DNA of 64,000 nt from Gluconobacter thailandicus F149-1 = NBRC 100600 (GTDB taxonomy: Bacteria > Pseudomonadota > Alphaproteobacteria > Acetobacterales > Acetobacteraceae), in assembly GCF_000964465.1 (NCBI RefSeq), contig NZ_BANH01000008.1, positions 44,255 to 108,254 on the forward strand. Direction: 5' to 3'. Made by a program: the position numbers and the translations under genes. The notes beneath the pieces are model-generated. The model ran no database searches and was not told the DNA's origin. It worked only from the letters and a program-made list of their open reading frames with translations. Shown here one piece after another: positions 42,467 through 51,215 of this stretch (the stretch's first letter is position 1; every line of letters begins with the position of its first letter).

Positions 42467-45400
42467 TAGACAGTTTCCTTCTGACGCGAGGAACGGTTGT
42501 GGAGGATGGCGTAAACGCAGGGGACAAAGAGGAGGGTCGAGATCGTTGCGACCAGCAGGCCGCCGATGACGGCTTTGCCAAGCGGTGCGTTCGTGGAGTT
42601 CGAGACCGCCATCGGGATCATGCCGACAATCATGGCGAGGGCCGTCATGAGCACTGGACGGATACGGCCAAAGCCAGCTTCCAGCGCTGCCTTGAGGGCA
42701 TCACCATGGATTTCGAGACGTTCGCGGGCGAACGAGACCACGAGGATGGAGTTGGCGGTGGCCGTCCCCATACACATGATGGCGCCCGTGAGGGCCGGAA
42801 CCGACAGGCGCGTGCCCGTCAGGAACAGTGCCCAGGCAATACCGCCCAGAGCACCCGGCAGAGCCGTGATGATGATGAACGGATCAAGCCAGGACTGAAA
42901 GTTCACGACGATCAGAAGATAGATCAGCACCACGGAGACGCAGAGGCCGAAGACCAGCTGCGAATAGGCACCATGCATGGTGGTGGCCTGCCCGTGGACG
43001 TCGATTTCAGCCGAGCGCGGAACGTTGTGTGCGTCGTCAGCCAGAACTTTTTTCACGCCATCCAGAACGGAGCCCATGTCCGTGCCTTCGACGTTCACAT
43101 AGATGTCCATCTCGGACATGGAGTTGTAGTGAGACACTTCGCCCGGTGTGCCAGCAGCCACCACGTCTGCGACAGCGCCGAGAAGCTGGGGGTCGATGTT
43201 TTCGGGATTACCTTCACCCTTGTCGACAGGAATGGTCAGCAGATCGCTCAGATGCGTCATCTGATCCTGTGAGGTGTAGAGGTTCAGTGGGAAGGTGACG
43301 TTGTCTTCCGGGTCCAGCCAGAACTGCGGATCAACAACGGCTGAGCCTGACAGAGTGTAAAGTTCGTTCTGGGCGATGTCCTGTTCCGTCACGCCCGTCG
43401 CCTGACCGAAGGTACGATTACCGTTCACCATCAGTGTTGGCGTGGACATGGTCTGCTGGATGGTCACATCCGCAGCACCCGGAACCTGACGGATCTTGCT
43501 GATGACGTGGCGCGCATAGTCGTAGTTCTGCATGGCGTCCGGACCAGAGATCTGAACGTCGATCGGGGCGGAAGACCCGAAGCTCAGAATTTTCTGGGTC
43601 AGGTCAGCAGGCTGGAATGTGAAGACCGTTCCGGGGAAACGCTGTGACAGATCCTTGCGGAGCAGCTTGCGGTAGTCCCAGACAGGGGAGGCGTCATTCT
43701 TCAGGGCAATCGTCAGATCGCAGTCCTGCGTGCCGACGCTTGGTGTCGGCATGAATGCCTGGTTATGGGGACCTTCCGGCAGCCCGCAATCAGAAATGAT
43801 GCTTTCAACCTTGCCGGGCAGGTCCTCGTGGATGCGATCATCTACAAGGGCTGCAATACGGCCGGCTACTTCGATACGCGTGCCCAGAGGGGCACGCATG
43901 TGCATCTGAAGGGTTCCGGATTTGACTTCAGGGAAGAAGTCCCGGCCCGCGAAGGCATACAGCCCGGTTGAGGCAATCGAAATCAGCAGGAAGACGCCAA
44001 CGAATGCCGTACGGCGACCGATGCAGCGTTCCAGAAGCGTGCCATAGCCATCACGGAAGCGATTGAAGCGGGCTTCGAAACCTGCCTGAAACCGTCCGAA
44101 GAAGCCTTTGGGTTCCGGATGACCATGATCGGTCTCACCATGCGCGCCATGATGAACCTGCCCTGCCAGAAGATACTTGGCCATGGTCGGCACGAGCGTA
44201 CGGGACAGGATGAAGGACGCGATCATCGCGAAAATGATGGCTTCTGCCATGGGCATAAACAGGTAGCCCGATACGCCGTCCAGCTCGAAGAGCGGCAGCC
44301 AGACAATGCAGATGCAGGTTGTGGAAACGAAGGTCGGGATGACGATCTGGTTAGCCGCATCAATGATGGCGAGTTCCAGATCCTTGCCCATTTCAAGATG
44401 GGTATCGATGTTCTCGATCATGACGGTGGCGTCATCCACAAGAATACCGACAGCAAGTGCGAGGCCACCCAGCGTCATCACGTTGATGGACTGACCCGCC
44501 CATCCTAGCCCGATCAGCGCGCAGAGAATGGCCAGTGGGATGGAGGTGGCGATAATGACGGTCGAGCGCCAGGAGCCAAGGAACAGCAGGACTACGATAC
44601 CTGTCAGGAACGCGGCGGTGATCATTTCCTGCACGACGTCCTTGATCTGGTCTTTCACCATCACGGAGGCGTCTTCGAGGATCGAGACATGCACATCAGG
44701 AGGCAGGATCTTGCGCAGGCGCGGGAGGAGCGCCTTGGTCGCGGCCACAACATCCAGAGTGGAGGCCGTGCCTCCCTTCTGGGTAATGACTTCCACGGCC
44801 TGACGGCCCTTCACCAGCACCAGGTTCGTCTGAGGGTGACCACCACGATAGACGTCCGCGACGTCCCGCACATAGATGACCGCATTGCCAACCCGTTTGA
44901 CGGGGATATTGGCGATGTCTTCCATGCTCTGGGGGGCGGCGTTGGTCTGCACCATCCAGTCGGTCGCATCAATCTTCTGGTCACCAGCGGGTAGAACGAT
45001 GTTCTGTTTGCGCAGGGCAGCCTGAACGTCCGCCGCGGCAAGATGATGAGCCCGCAGTTCCGCCTGGTTCATGGACACCATGACAAAGCTGTCCATGCCG
45101 CCATTCGGGTGAGCCACGACGGCGCCCGGAACCGTTGCGAGCAATGGACGCACCGTAATCACGCCGAGTTTGAACAGATCTGAAGGAGTCTGTTTTTCAG
45201 ATGTGATCTGAAGGGCAATGACCGGCACCTGGGACGGGTTCAGAGCCATAATCATAGGCGCTGGCACCATCGGTGGCATGCCAAGGAGCACCGTCTGGGA
45301 AATTGCTGTCACTTCCGCTTCGGCGTCCCCGATGGGCGTGCCGGGCTGGAAGTAAATATCTACAATCGAACGACCATAATAGGAGTTGGACTCCATATGC

Positions 45401-45639
45401 TCGATGTTCTGGACTGTCGTTGTGACGGCCAGTTCGAAATTGTAAGTAATACGACCAGCAAATTCCTGTGGCAGAAGACCTGGATAGGTCCAGACCGCTG
45501 CGACGACCGGAATTTTGATGTTGGGGAATACGTCTGTTGGCGTCCTGAGGATTGAGAGGATGCCAAGCATCACAATCAGAATCGACAGGACGACGAACGT
45601 TAAAGGTCGTCTTAGCGCGGTGACAACAATGGCATTCAT
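42466..45639 (-). CDS. RND efflux permease (AcrB/HAE1-like)
   Basis: A 1057-residue inner-membrane proton-driven exporter. It starts MNAIVVTALRRPLTFVVLSI (first helix) and has the two large periplasmic loops and 12-helix RND layout. The proton-relay motif is GLALAVGILVDDATVMIENI with the two Asp. Late helices include LPGALGGIAWALFLTG and AMIVGMIPMAVSNSTNAPLG. The closest type is the hydrophobe/amphiphile group rather than the heavy-metal CusA group, judged by length and by the absence of Met clusters. It is first in the operon; no local regulator gene is seen. Substrates unknown. Confidence 0.94.
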   Translation of the reverse strand: MNAIVVTALRRPLTFVVLSILIVMLGILSILRTPTDVFPNIKIPVVAAVWTYPGLLPQEFAGRITYNFELAVTTTVQNIEHMESNSYYGRSIVDIYFQPGTPIGDAEAEVTAISQTVLLGMPPMVPAPMIMALNPSQVPVIALQITSEKQTPSDLFKLGVITVRPLLATVPGAVVAHPNGGMDSFVMVSMNQAELRAHHLAAADVQAALRKQNIVLPAGDQKIDATDWMVQTNAAPQSMEDIANIPVKRVGNAVIYVRDVADVYRGGHPQTNLVLVKGRQAVEVITQKGGTASTLDVVAATKALLPRLRKILPPDVHVSILEDASVMVKDQIKDVVQEMITAAFLTGIVVLLFLGSWRSTVIIATSIPLAILCALIGLGWAGQSINVMTLGGLALAVGILVDDATVMIENIDTHLEMGKDLELAIIDAANQIVIPTFVSTTCICIVWLPLFELDGVSGYLFMPMAEAIIFAMIASFILSRTLVPTMAKYLLAGQVHHGAHGETDHGHPEPKGFFGRFQAGFEARFNRFRDGYGTLLERCIGRRTAFVGVFLLISIASTGLYAFAGRDFFPEVKSGTLQMHMRAPLGTRIEVAGRIAALVDDRIHEDLPGKVESIISDCGLPEGPHNQAFMPTPSVGTQDCDLTIALKNDASPVWDYRKLLRKDLSQRFPGTVFTFQPADLTQKILSFGSSAPIDVQISGPDAMQNYDYARHVISKIRQVPGAADVTIQQTMSTPTLMVNGNRTFGQATGVTEQDIAQNELYTLSGSAVVDPQFWLDPEDNVTFPLNLYTSQDQMTHLSDLLTIPVDKGEGNPENIDPQLLGAVADVVAAGTPGEVSHYNSMSEMDIYVNVEGTDMGSVLDGVKKVLADDAHNVPRSAEIDVHGQATTMHGAYSQLVFGLCVSVVLIYLLIVVNFQSWLDPFIIITALPGALGGIAWALFLTGTRLSVPALTGAIMCMGTATANSILVVSFARERLEIHGDALKAALEAGFGRIRPVLMTALAMIVGMIPMAVSNSTNAPLGKAVIGGLLVATISTLLFVPCVYAILHNRSSRQKETV

Positions 45640-45689
45640 TGGTTGGCGCGTCCTAATGCGGTTTAGGTAGATGCGCCGATATACACACT

Positions 45690-45870
45690 ATGTTGCAGAG
45701 CTGGATTTAAACTCTCATTTAATACAGACATTTAATTAAATGAAGATTTAATCTGTTGTTTGTTCTGGTAAATTCTATGCATATTGTAATGAATTTATAT
45801 TTAATAAAATGGAATTTATTATAATCTCAATCTGGTTCCATCGGATTTGTACTGATTTTCATCGCATCTA
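45690..45870. promoter_or_regulatory. AT-rich control region upstream of the RND efflux operon
   Basis: Markedly AT-rich stretch in an otherwise GC-rich window. It holds the 14-bp perfect palindrome CATTTAATTAAATG at 45729-45742, a neighbouring half-like CTCATTTAATACAG, and repeated ATTTAAT/AATTTAT motifs. It lies between the permease start and the bactofilin terminator. It probably holds the operon promoter and a regulator site; the regulator is not known. Confidence 0.5.
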
Positions 45871-45874
45871 TTAT

Positions 45875-45914
45875 GAAAAAAAACCCGCCCCTCGGTGAAG
45901 AGGAGCGGGTTTTC
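45875..45914 (-). terminator. Terminator of the bactofilin gene
   Basis: On the minus strand ACCCGCTCCTC / GAGGGGCGGGT forms a stem with a 6-base loop and is followed by eight Ts. Confidence 0.85.
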
Positions 45915-45943
45915 AGAACTGTCAGAAAAAAGCGGAAGAAGGA

Positions 45944-46627
45944 TCAGCCTTCAGCCTTTTCCTCTGTCACTTCCGGAGCCGTCTTTGCCGGTTCCACAAT
46001 AGGGGAACGCGGTGCAACACCGTCCGTGATCATTTCGAGCTGACCGGTGATCTGGCCACCGTCTTCAACCTGCAGGCGACGGCACTTGGCCTTGCCGATA
46101 AGACGGCCGCTGCCACGGATCGTGAGACTGCCATTGACGGTCAGGGTGCCGTCAATCGTACCCGCCACTTCCGCATCTTCGACTTCGATCGCACCGCGGA
46201 AAACACCGCCCTGTGCAACGACGACTTCAGCCGCCTGGATCATGCTGGACTCGACAGTCCCTTCAACGACCAGACGCTCGGCATCCTGAACCGAACCCTG
46301 AACGCTGATGCCACGGCCAACGACCAGCGTGCGACGATCCGGCCCCGTCTGGCGCGGAGCACCTGGCACACCTGCTGCACCCGGACGGGGCGCAATTGCC
46401 GGCGTTGCGCCCGGCAGATTGTTCGGGGATGGCGGCGCCGGGAAAGGGGTACGACCCATAGATGCGGGGTCCTTCTGCTGGTTGGGCTGGGAGCTGGCGG
46501 TTCCGGATCCGGACGCAGGAGTGGTCTGGCTGGAAGCATCCGGCCGGCTGGGAAAGATGGGCTGCCCGGCGAGCTTATTGGTCTCGGCAGGCTTTGCGTC
46601 TTCTTCCGGTTTGCGTCTTCTGAACAA
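45944..46627 (-). CDS. Bactofilin (polymer-forming cytoskeletal protein)
   Basis: A ~227-residue bactofilin with a Pro/Ser/Gln-rich N-terminal half (~1-95) and a beta-helix DUF583 core: VVGRGISVQGSVQDAERLVV, EGTVESSMIQAAEVVVAQGG, VEDAEVAGTIDGTLTVNGSL. The core is followed by GRLIGKAKCRRLQVEDGGQI and an acidic tail. Bactofilins polymerise without nucleotide and organise stalk, septum or wall sites. The best start is TTG at 46627 (MFRRRKPEED), which resembles known bactofilin N-termini and has GGGG before it. An in-frame ATG at 46726 adds 33 residues that do not fit the family. Confidence 0.88.
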   Translation of the reverse strand: MFRRRKPEEDAKPAETNKLAGQPIFPSRPDASSQTTPASGSGTASSQPNQQKDPASMGRTPFPAPPSPNNLPGATPAIAPRPGAAGVPGAPRQTGPDRRTLVVGRGISVQGSVQDAERLVVEGTVESSMIQAAEVVVAQGGVFRGAIEVEDAEVAGTIDGTLTVNGSLTIRGSGRLIGKAKCRRLQVEDGGQITGQLEMITDGVAPRSPIVEPAKTAPEVTEEKAEG

Positions 46628-46921
46628 GGAAACCCCGCTACGGATCTGGAAAGAACAATGACTCTGTCTCGGTCGCCCGCTGGCAGCCCTGCAGAAGCAG
46701 ATGCGGTCAGGCGCGGCCTCTGACAAGGCTTACACGGTCACGCCCCGGACGGACAACCCGCGCTTTCGGCTAAATGTCATAATCTGACATGGGCTCAACA
46801 GCAGAGGGAGTCCGTCCGGGGTGTTGGCGTGCCCTAAGAGGGCCCCTATGATCGTGTTGATTTAATGGCGCAGATGGCGTCTTGAACGATTTTCTGCCTT
46901 TTTGTGAACTCTGGAGCCTTA

Positions 46922-47902
46922 ATGTCCGCCCCCAAGCACGATCTACTCTGCATCGGCAACGCGATTGTCGATGTTCTTGCCTCCGTTGACCCGTCTGTCA
47001 TTGCCGATCTTGGCGCCACCCCCGGCAGCATGATCCTCATTGATGCGGCAACGGCGCAGGACATTGAAAACCGTATTGCCGTCGAACGCGTGGCCGGTGG
47101 TGGTTCTGGTGCCAATACCGCCGTGGTTGCCGCGCGTATGGGCGCAAAGGTGTCTTATCTCGGCAAGGTTGCCGAAGATCAGGCCGGAACGCATTTTGCC
47201 CAGGATATTCGCGATCAGGGGCTGACATTCCCGTCCCAGCCACTGGCTGCGTCCGAAGAGATCCCGACAGCGCGGTGTATTGTGCTCGTAACGCCTGACG
47301 GGCAGCGCACCATGTTCACCTATCTCGGGGCATGCACGGAATTCACACCGGCAGACGTTCACGAAGACACGGTGACGGACGCCGCCATCACGTACATGGA
47401 AGGCTATCTGTACGACAAGCCACACGCCCAGGCTGCTTTCGAACATGCTGCCACACTGGCACGCAAAGCAGGCCGTCAGGTGGCTCTGACCCTGTCAGAC
47501 ACGTTCTGCGTTGGGCGCCATCATGCCGCTTTCCGTGGTCTCGTTGCCGGTCACGTCGACATTCTTTTTGCCAACGAAGCCGAATTGCTGGCTCTGTATG
47601 AAACGACGGATTTCGAAGAAGCCCTGCGTCAGGTTTCTGCAGAAACCCAGCTCGCTGTCGTCACGCGCAGCGAAAAGGGCGCTGTCGTCATCAGCAAGGG
47701 CGAGCGTCACGATGTCCCGACAACCCCGGTCAAGGTAGTGGATTCGACCGGCGCGGGCGATGCCTTCGCGGCTGGCTTTCTCGCGGGTCTGAGCAAGAAG
47801 CATGACCTTGTGACGTGCGCAAAGCTTGGTAATCAGGCAGCTGGTGCTATCATCACCCATTTCGGTGCCCGTCCGCAGGAAGACTTCGCTCTGCGCGCCT
47901 GA
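46922..47902 (+). CDS. PfkB-family sugar/nucleoside kinase, probable adenosine kinase
   Basis: A 326-residue ribokinase-fold kinase. It begins MSAPKHDLLCIGNAIVDVLA, has VAGGGSGANTAVVAARMGAK (PfkB signature 1) and the C-terminal signature VVDSTGAGDAFAAGFLAGL with the catalytic Asp. The order and the N-terminal GNAIVDV favour the adenosine kinase branch, as annotated in many alphaproteobacteria; ribokinase or another sugar kinase cannot be excluded. The ATG at 46922 has GGAG before it; a GTG at 46904 is less likely. Confidence 0.88.
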   Translation: MSAPKHDLLCIGNAIVDVLASVDPSVIADLGATPGSMILIDAATAQDIENRIAVERVAGGGSGANTAVVAARMGAKVSYLGKVAEDQAGTHFAQDIRDQGLTFPSQPLAASEEIPTARCIVLVTPDGQRTMFTYLGACTEFTPADVHEDTVTDAAITYMEGYLYDKPHAQAAFEHAATLARKAGRQVALTLSDTFCVGRHHAAFRGLVAGHVDILFANEAELLALYETTDFEEALRQVSAETQLAVVTRSEKGAVVISKGERHDVPTTPVKVVDSTGAGDAFAAGFLAGLSKKHDLVTCAKLGNQAAGAIITHFGARPQEDFALRA

Positions 47903-47912
47903 AGCGGAGCTG

Positions 47913-47938
47913 GATCCGGGAACTAACTTTCCCGGATC
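47913..47938. terminator. Hairpin between convergent genes
   Basis: GATCCGGGAA / TTCCCGGATC with a 6-base loop, without T runs. It sits between the kinase stop and the convergent cytochrome gene stop. Confidence 0.45.
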
Positions 47939-47956
47939 ATCTCATAGCCCTGCGCT

Positions 47957-48757
47957 TCAGAGATGTTTCTGGGCCAATTCTGATTGGCCGACTTCCTGAA
48001 GATAAGTCCAGAGCGCATCCAGCTCGGTTTCCGAAATTGCGCTTTCCGGAAACGCTTCCATATGTTCGCTCGGCCATTTCCGCACCTGCTTTGGGTTGCG
48101 AACAATGGCGCGTAATCCCTTGGGCGTAATATACTCCGTGACCGGAATCGGGCGGCCAAGATCCGGCCCCATTGTGCCTTCACCGACGCCCATCAACTGA
48201 TGGCAGGGCAGGCAGTTTTCTGCGAAGACAACCTGCCCCTGTGCCGCGGCGGAACTGGTCCCGACGGGCAGTTCATTGCTGGATGACGGGGAAATGGCGG
48301 CAAGCTGGTCAACCCATTGTTCCTGTTTGATGATGCCGACGTCGTCTCCCGTCCAGACCAATGCAAAAGGTCCAAGATCGTGCCCGTGCGGATGGCGTTT
48401 TGGCCATTCCTTGTCTTCAATTGCGATCCATGCCGTGACGTGATGCTTGCGGGCCTGCTCAAAAACACTTCGGGGAATTTCCGCCGTAAAGAGATCTGTG
48501 GCCTGAAAAGCCAGCGCATCATCCTGATGGATCAGGGCTGAAAGCGGTATCGCGGGGACGTCCGGCCCGAGAGGCTGCTTGATGTGTGAGAGGTCGAGCC
48601 TCTGGATTTCAGGACGGTGCAGAAGCTCTTCGACGCTGAACTTGTGAACGGTGTCGCCATCCTTGACGCTAAGGACCAGGGTTGGATCAGCCAAAGCGGG
48701 TGAAGCCATCAGACCTGCGAGAACAAGCAGCCGGCCGAAACGCTGTCGTCCGTTCAT
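47957..48757 (-). CDS. Periplasmic cytochrome c fused to an SUOX-like (molybdopterin-domain-like) N-terminal region
   Basis: About 266 residues with a signal peptide (MNGRQRFGRLLVLAGLMASP, cleavage near ALA-D). The first ~150 mature residues (FSVEELLHRPEIQRLDLSH, VPAIPLSALIH, WIAIEDKEW, HDLGPFALVWTGDDVG) look like the SUOX/molybdopterin-binding fold without a clear cofactor Cys. The C-terminal part is a monoheme cytochrome c with heme site CLPCH (in FAENCLPCHQLMGVGEGTMG), GPDLGRP, and a distal Met in HMEAFPESAISETELDALW. It is a likely electron carrier in the periplasm. Start ATG 48757 follows GAAGGCAAAA. No partner oxidoreductase is adjacent. Confidence 0.8.
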   Translation of the reverse strand: MNGRQRFGRLLVLAGLMASPALADPTLVLSVKDGDTVHKFSVEELLHRPEIQRLDLSHIKQPLGPDVPAIPLSALIHQDDALAFQATDLFTAEIPRSVFEQARKHHVTAWIAIEDKEWPKRHPHGHDLGPFALVWTGDDVGIIKQEQWVDQLAAISPSSSNELPVGTSSAAAQGQVVFAENCLPCHQLMGVGEGTMGPDLGRPIPVTEYITPKGLRAIVRNPKQVRKWPSEHMEAFPESAISETELDALWTYLQEVGQSELAQKHL

Positions 48758-48869
48758 TTTTGCCTTCACGCTTCAAAATCTCCCGCCCGTTCAGAGGTTT
48801 ATCTCGCTGTTATCATAATGATACCGCAACGTGACGCGTAAACAGCAAAAAAGAGTGCAGTCCGACGCC

Positions 48870-49694
48870 TTAAAGATCCGACCAGCCGATCCGGCTGATG
48901 TTTTCGCGTGTGAAAGCATCGCGAACCCCAGAATCAAGGAGGGCTGCCAGTTCTCCCTCCTGATCATAGGTCGGCATAAAGCGGTGCATCATGGCGTTTT
49001 GGGCTGTGGCGGGATGGAAATAGATCTCGCTAACCCCATCCGGCAGTTTCGGAATCAGGGAACGGATACGATCAGGAGTCATATGGCCAGACCACCGCAG
49101 TCCGAAGCACCAGTCATTGGTTTTGAGGCCTGCTTTGTGAATCTGATGACGAAGGACCCCGATCCAGCGACGCAGGGCACGATCACCGAAGCTGTCTTTT
49201 GCATCCACAGGTTCAGGAGGTTCAAAAGGTGAGCGGATGGCTTTAAGGCCGTGACACAGGCCTGACTCGATCAGGAAGCGCCCTACAGTGGGGTGGAGAT
49301 GCATATGCTTGTGGGCATTTGCATGATCCAGCAGAAGGCCTGTACGAGCAAAGACGCGGTACTGCGCTTCAATTTCACGGCGGATGGCGCTTCGGGCATG
49401 AGGGCTGAAGAAATATTCAACGCCCAGCCGAAGCTGGTTGCGGCCAAACCAGCCCTGTTCATCCGTGATGGCCGGAAGGTCGAGTACGGACTTTCCTTCG
49501 ATTGCCACAACATGCAGCCCCACCCGCAGATCAGGCATGTTTTTCGCGCGTCGAATAGCATCCGCCGCTGCATCTCCGGCCACCATCAGGCTTGCCGTTG
49601 AAAGAATACCCTTGCGATGGGCGGCCTCGATAGCTTCGTTGACTTCCAGGCTCATGCCGAAATCATCGGCGGAAATAATGGCGCGACGGATCAT
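48870..49694 (-). CDS. hpnK: Hopanoid biosynthesis deacetylase HpnK (YdjC/ChbG family)
   Basis: A 274-residue YdjC-family carbohydrate deacetylase. Metal-site residues lie in AIISADDFGMSLEVNEAI (Asp pair) and HANAHKHMHLHP (His cluster); LRVGLHVV and the C-terminal HPATAQNAMMHRF are also typical. In the characterised hopanoid pathway HpnK removes the acetyl group from the N-acetylglucosaminyl hopanoid made by HpnI. It lies behind hpnJ but separated from it by a strong terminator, so it may have its own promoter or depend on readthrough. Confidence 0.9.
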   Translation of the reverse strand: MIRRAIISADDFGMSLEVNEAIEAAHRKGILSTASLMVAGDAAADAIRRAKNMPDLRVGLHVVAIEGKSVLDLPAITDEQGWFGRNQLRLGVEYFFSPHARSAIRREIEAQYRVFARTGLLLDHANAHKHMHLHPTVGRFLIESGLCHGLKAIRSPFEPPEPVDAKDSFGDRALRRWIGVLRHQIHKAGLKTNDWCFGLRWSGHMTPDRIRSLIPKLPDGVSEIYFHPATAQNAMMHRFMPTYDQEGELAALLDSGVRDAFTRENISRIGWSDL

Positions 49695-49727
49695 GATGAA
49701 GTTCCGAAACAGGGGGCAAAGATCATG

Positions 49728-49763
49728 AAAAAAGGGGCATGGCCGTCAAGCCATGCCCCTTTC
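49728..49763 (-). terminator. Terminator between hpnJ and hpnK
   Basis: On the minus strand AAAGGGGCATGGC / GCCATGCCCCTTT with a short loop, followed by a T run. It lies in the 96-base gap between hpnJ and hpnK. Confidence 0.8.
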
Positions 49764-49790
49764 GAGAAGACGAGGCCGTCAGGGACGGTC

Positions 49791-51215
49791 TCAGGCCGCG
49801 TGACGGTCCTTGAGGAACTGGAAGAATTCCACGCCCTCGCGCAGACGGCGCTTCATCATCTGCGGGCTGCGGATCATCTCGTTCAGAATGGAAGCGATCT
49901 TGGAGCCGCGGAAATAGAACTTCCGGTAGAACTCCTCGACGCTCTCGAAGATTTCCGTGTGCGACAGATGCGGGTAGTGCAGGGGAGCGATCTGCACACC
50001 GTTCTCGTCAATCAGCTCGGCTGCATCGACGTTCAGCCAGCCATTCTCGGTTGCCTGCTTGTGCAGCGCAGTGCCGGGATACGGAGCCGCCAGGGAAACC
50101 TGTAGCGTGTGCGGGTTGATTTCCTTGGCGAAGGCGATGGTCTCCTGAATGGTTTCCTTCGTCTCGCCCGGCAGACCAACAATGAACGTGCCGTGGATCT
50201 TGATGCCCAGCTTGTGGCAGTTCTTCGTGAATTCCTTGGCGACTTCGACGCGCATGCCCTTCTTGATGTTGTGAAGGATCTGCTGATTGCCACTCTCATA
50301 GCCCACGAGAAGCAGACGCAGGCCGTTTTCCTTCATGACCTTCAGGGTCTCGTAAGGAACGTTCGCCTTGGCATTGCAGGACCAGGTGACGCCCAGCTTG
50401 CCCATCTCACGGGCAATGGCTTCGGCGCGGGGCAGGTCGTCCGTGAAGGTGTCATCATCGAACATGAATTCCTGCACTTCCGGGAAGTATTGCTTGGCGA
50501 GACGGATCTCGGCAGCAACATGCTCCGGGCTGCGCGTGCGGTAGCGATGGCCGCCAACCGTCTGCGGCCACAGGCAGAACGTGCAGCGGGATTTGCAGCC
50601 ACGGCCCGTGTAGATGGAAATGTACGGGTGCTTCAGGTAGCCAATGAAGTAGTCGTTGATGTTCAGGTCACGCTTGTAGACTTCCGTTACGAACGGAAGG
50701 CTGTCCATGTCCTCGATCATCGCGCGGTCCTTGTTCGCGATGATCTCACCCTCAGCGTTGCGCCAGGTGATGCCGTCCACTTCTGCAAGCGGCTTGCCTT
50801 CAGCGATTTCCTTGATCGTGAAATCGAACTCATTGCGGGCGACGAAGTCGATCGGGCCACCCTGCTTCATGCTCTCTTCCGGCTGCACGGCGACCTTGGC
50901 GCCGACCATGCCGATCATGATCTTCGGGTTGGCATCCTTGATCATCTGCGCGACGCGGACGTCCGATGCGAAGGACGGCGTGGAGGTGTGCATGACCACG
51001 AGGTCACGATTCTTCACATCCTCCAGGATCGGGTCCATGCCCATCTTGGCCGGCGGGGCGTCAATCAGGCGGGAGCCGGGCACCAGAGCTGCCGGCTGGG
51101 CCAGCCAGGTCGGAAACCAGAAAGACTTGATTTCACGCTTGGCCTGATAACGGGAGCCAGCACCACCATCGAAGCCGTCGAAGGAAGGAGGCTGGAGAAA
51201 AAGGGTTCTCATCAT
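49791..51215 (-). CDS. hpnJ: Hopanoid biosynthesis B12-binding radical SAM protein HpnJ
   Basis: A ~474-residue radical SAM enzyme with an N-terminal B12-binding-like domain (LFLQPPSFDGFDGGAG; DLVVMHTSTPSF) and the Fe-S motif CxxxCxxC in YTGRGCKSRCTFCLWPQTVGG. LLVGYESGNQQILHNIKKGM and TFIVGLPGETKETIQETI follow. In the characterised pathway HpnJ carries out the ring contraction that forms the cyclitol ether of bacteriohopanetetrol. The ATG at 51215 overlaps the hpnI stop (ATGATGA) and follows AGGAGTGTCCGATC. Confidence 0.93.
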   Translation of the reverse strand: MMRTLFLQPPSFDGFDGGAGSRYQAKREIKSFWFPTWLAQPAALVPGSRLIDAPPAKMGMDPILEDVKNRDLVVMHTSTPSFASDVRVAQMIKDANPKIMIGMVGAKVAVQPEESMKQGGPIDFVARNEFDFTIKEIAEGKPLAEVDGITWRNAEGEIIANKDRAMIEDMDSLPFVTEVYKRDLNINDYFIGYLKHPYISIYTGRGCKSRCTFCLWPQTVGGHRYRTRSPEHVAAEIRLAKQYFPEVQEFMFDDDTFTDDLPRAEAIAREMGKLGVTWSCNAKANVPYETLKVMKENGLRLLLVGYESGNQQILHNIKKGMRVEVAKEFTKNCHKLGIKIHGTFIVGLPGETKETIQETIAFAKEINPHTLQVSLAAPYPGTALHKQATENGWLNVDAAELIDENGVQIAPLHYPHLSHTEIFESVEEFYRKFYFRGSKIASILNEMIRSPQMMKRRLREGVEFFQFLKDRHAA

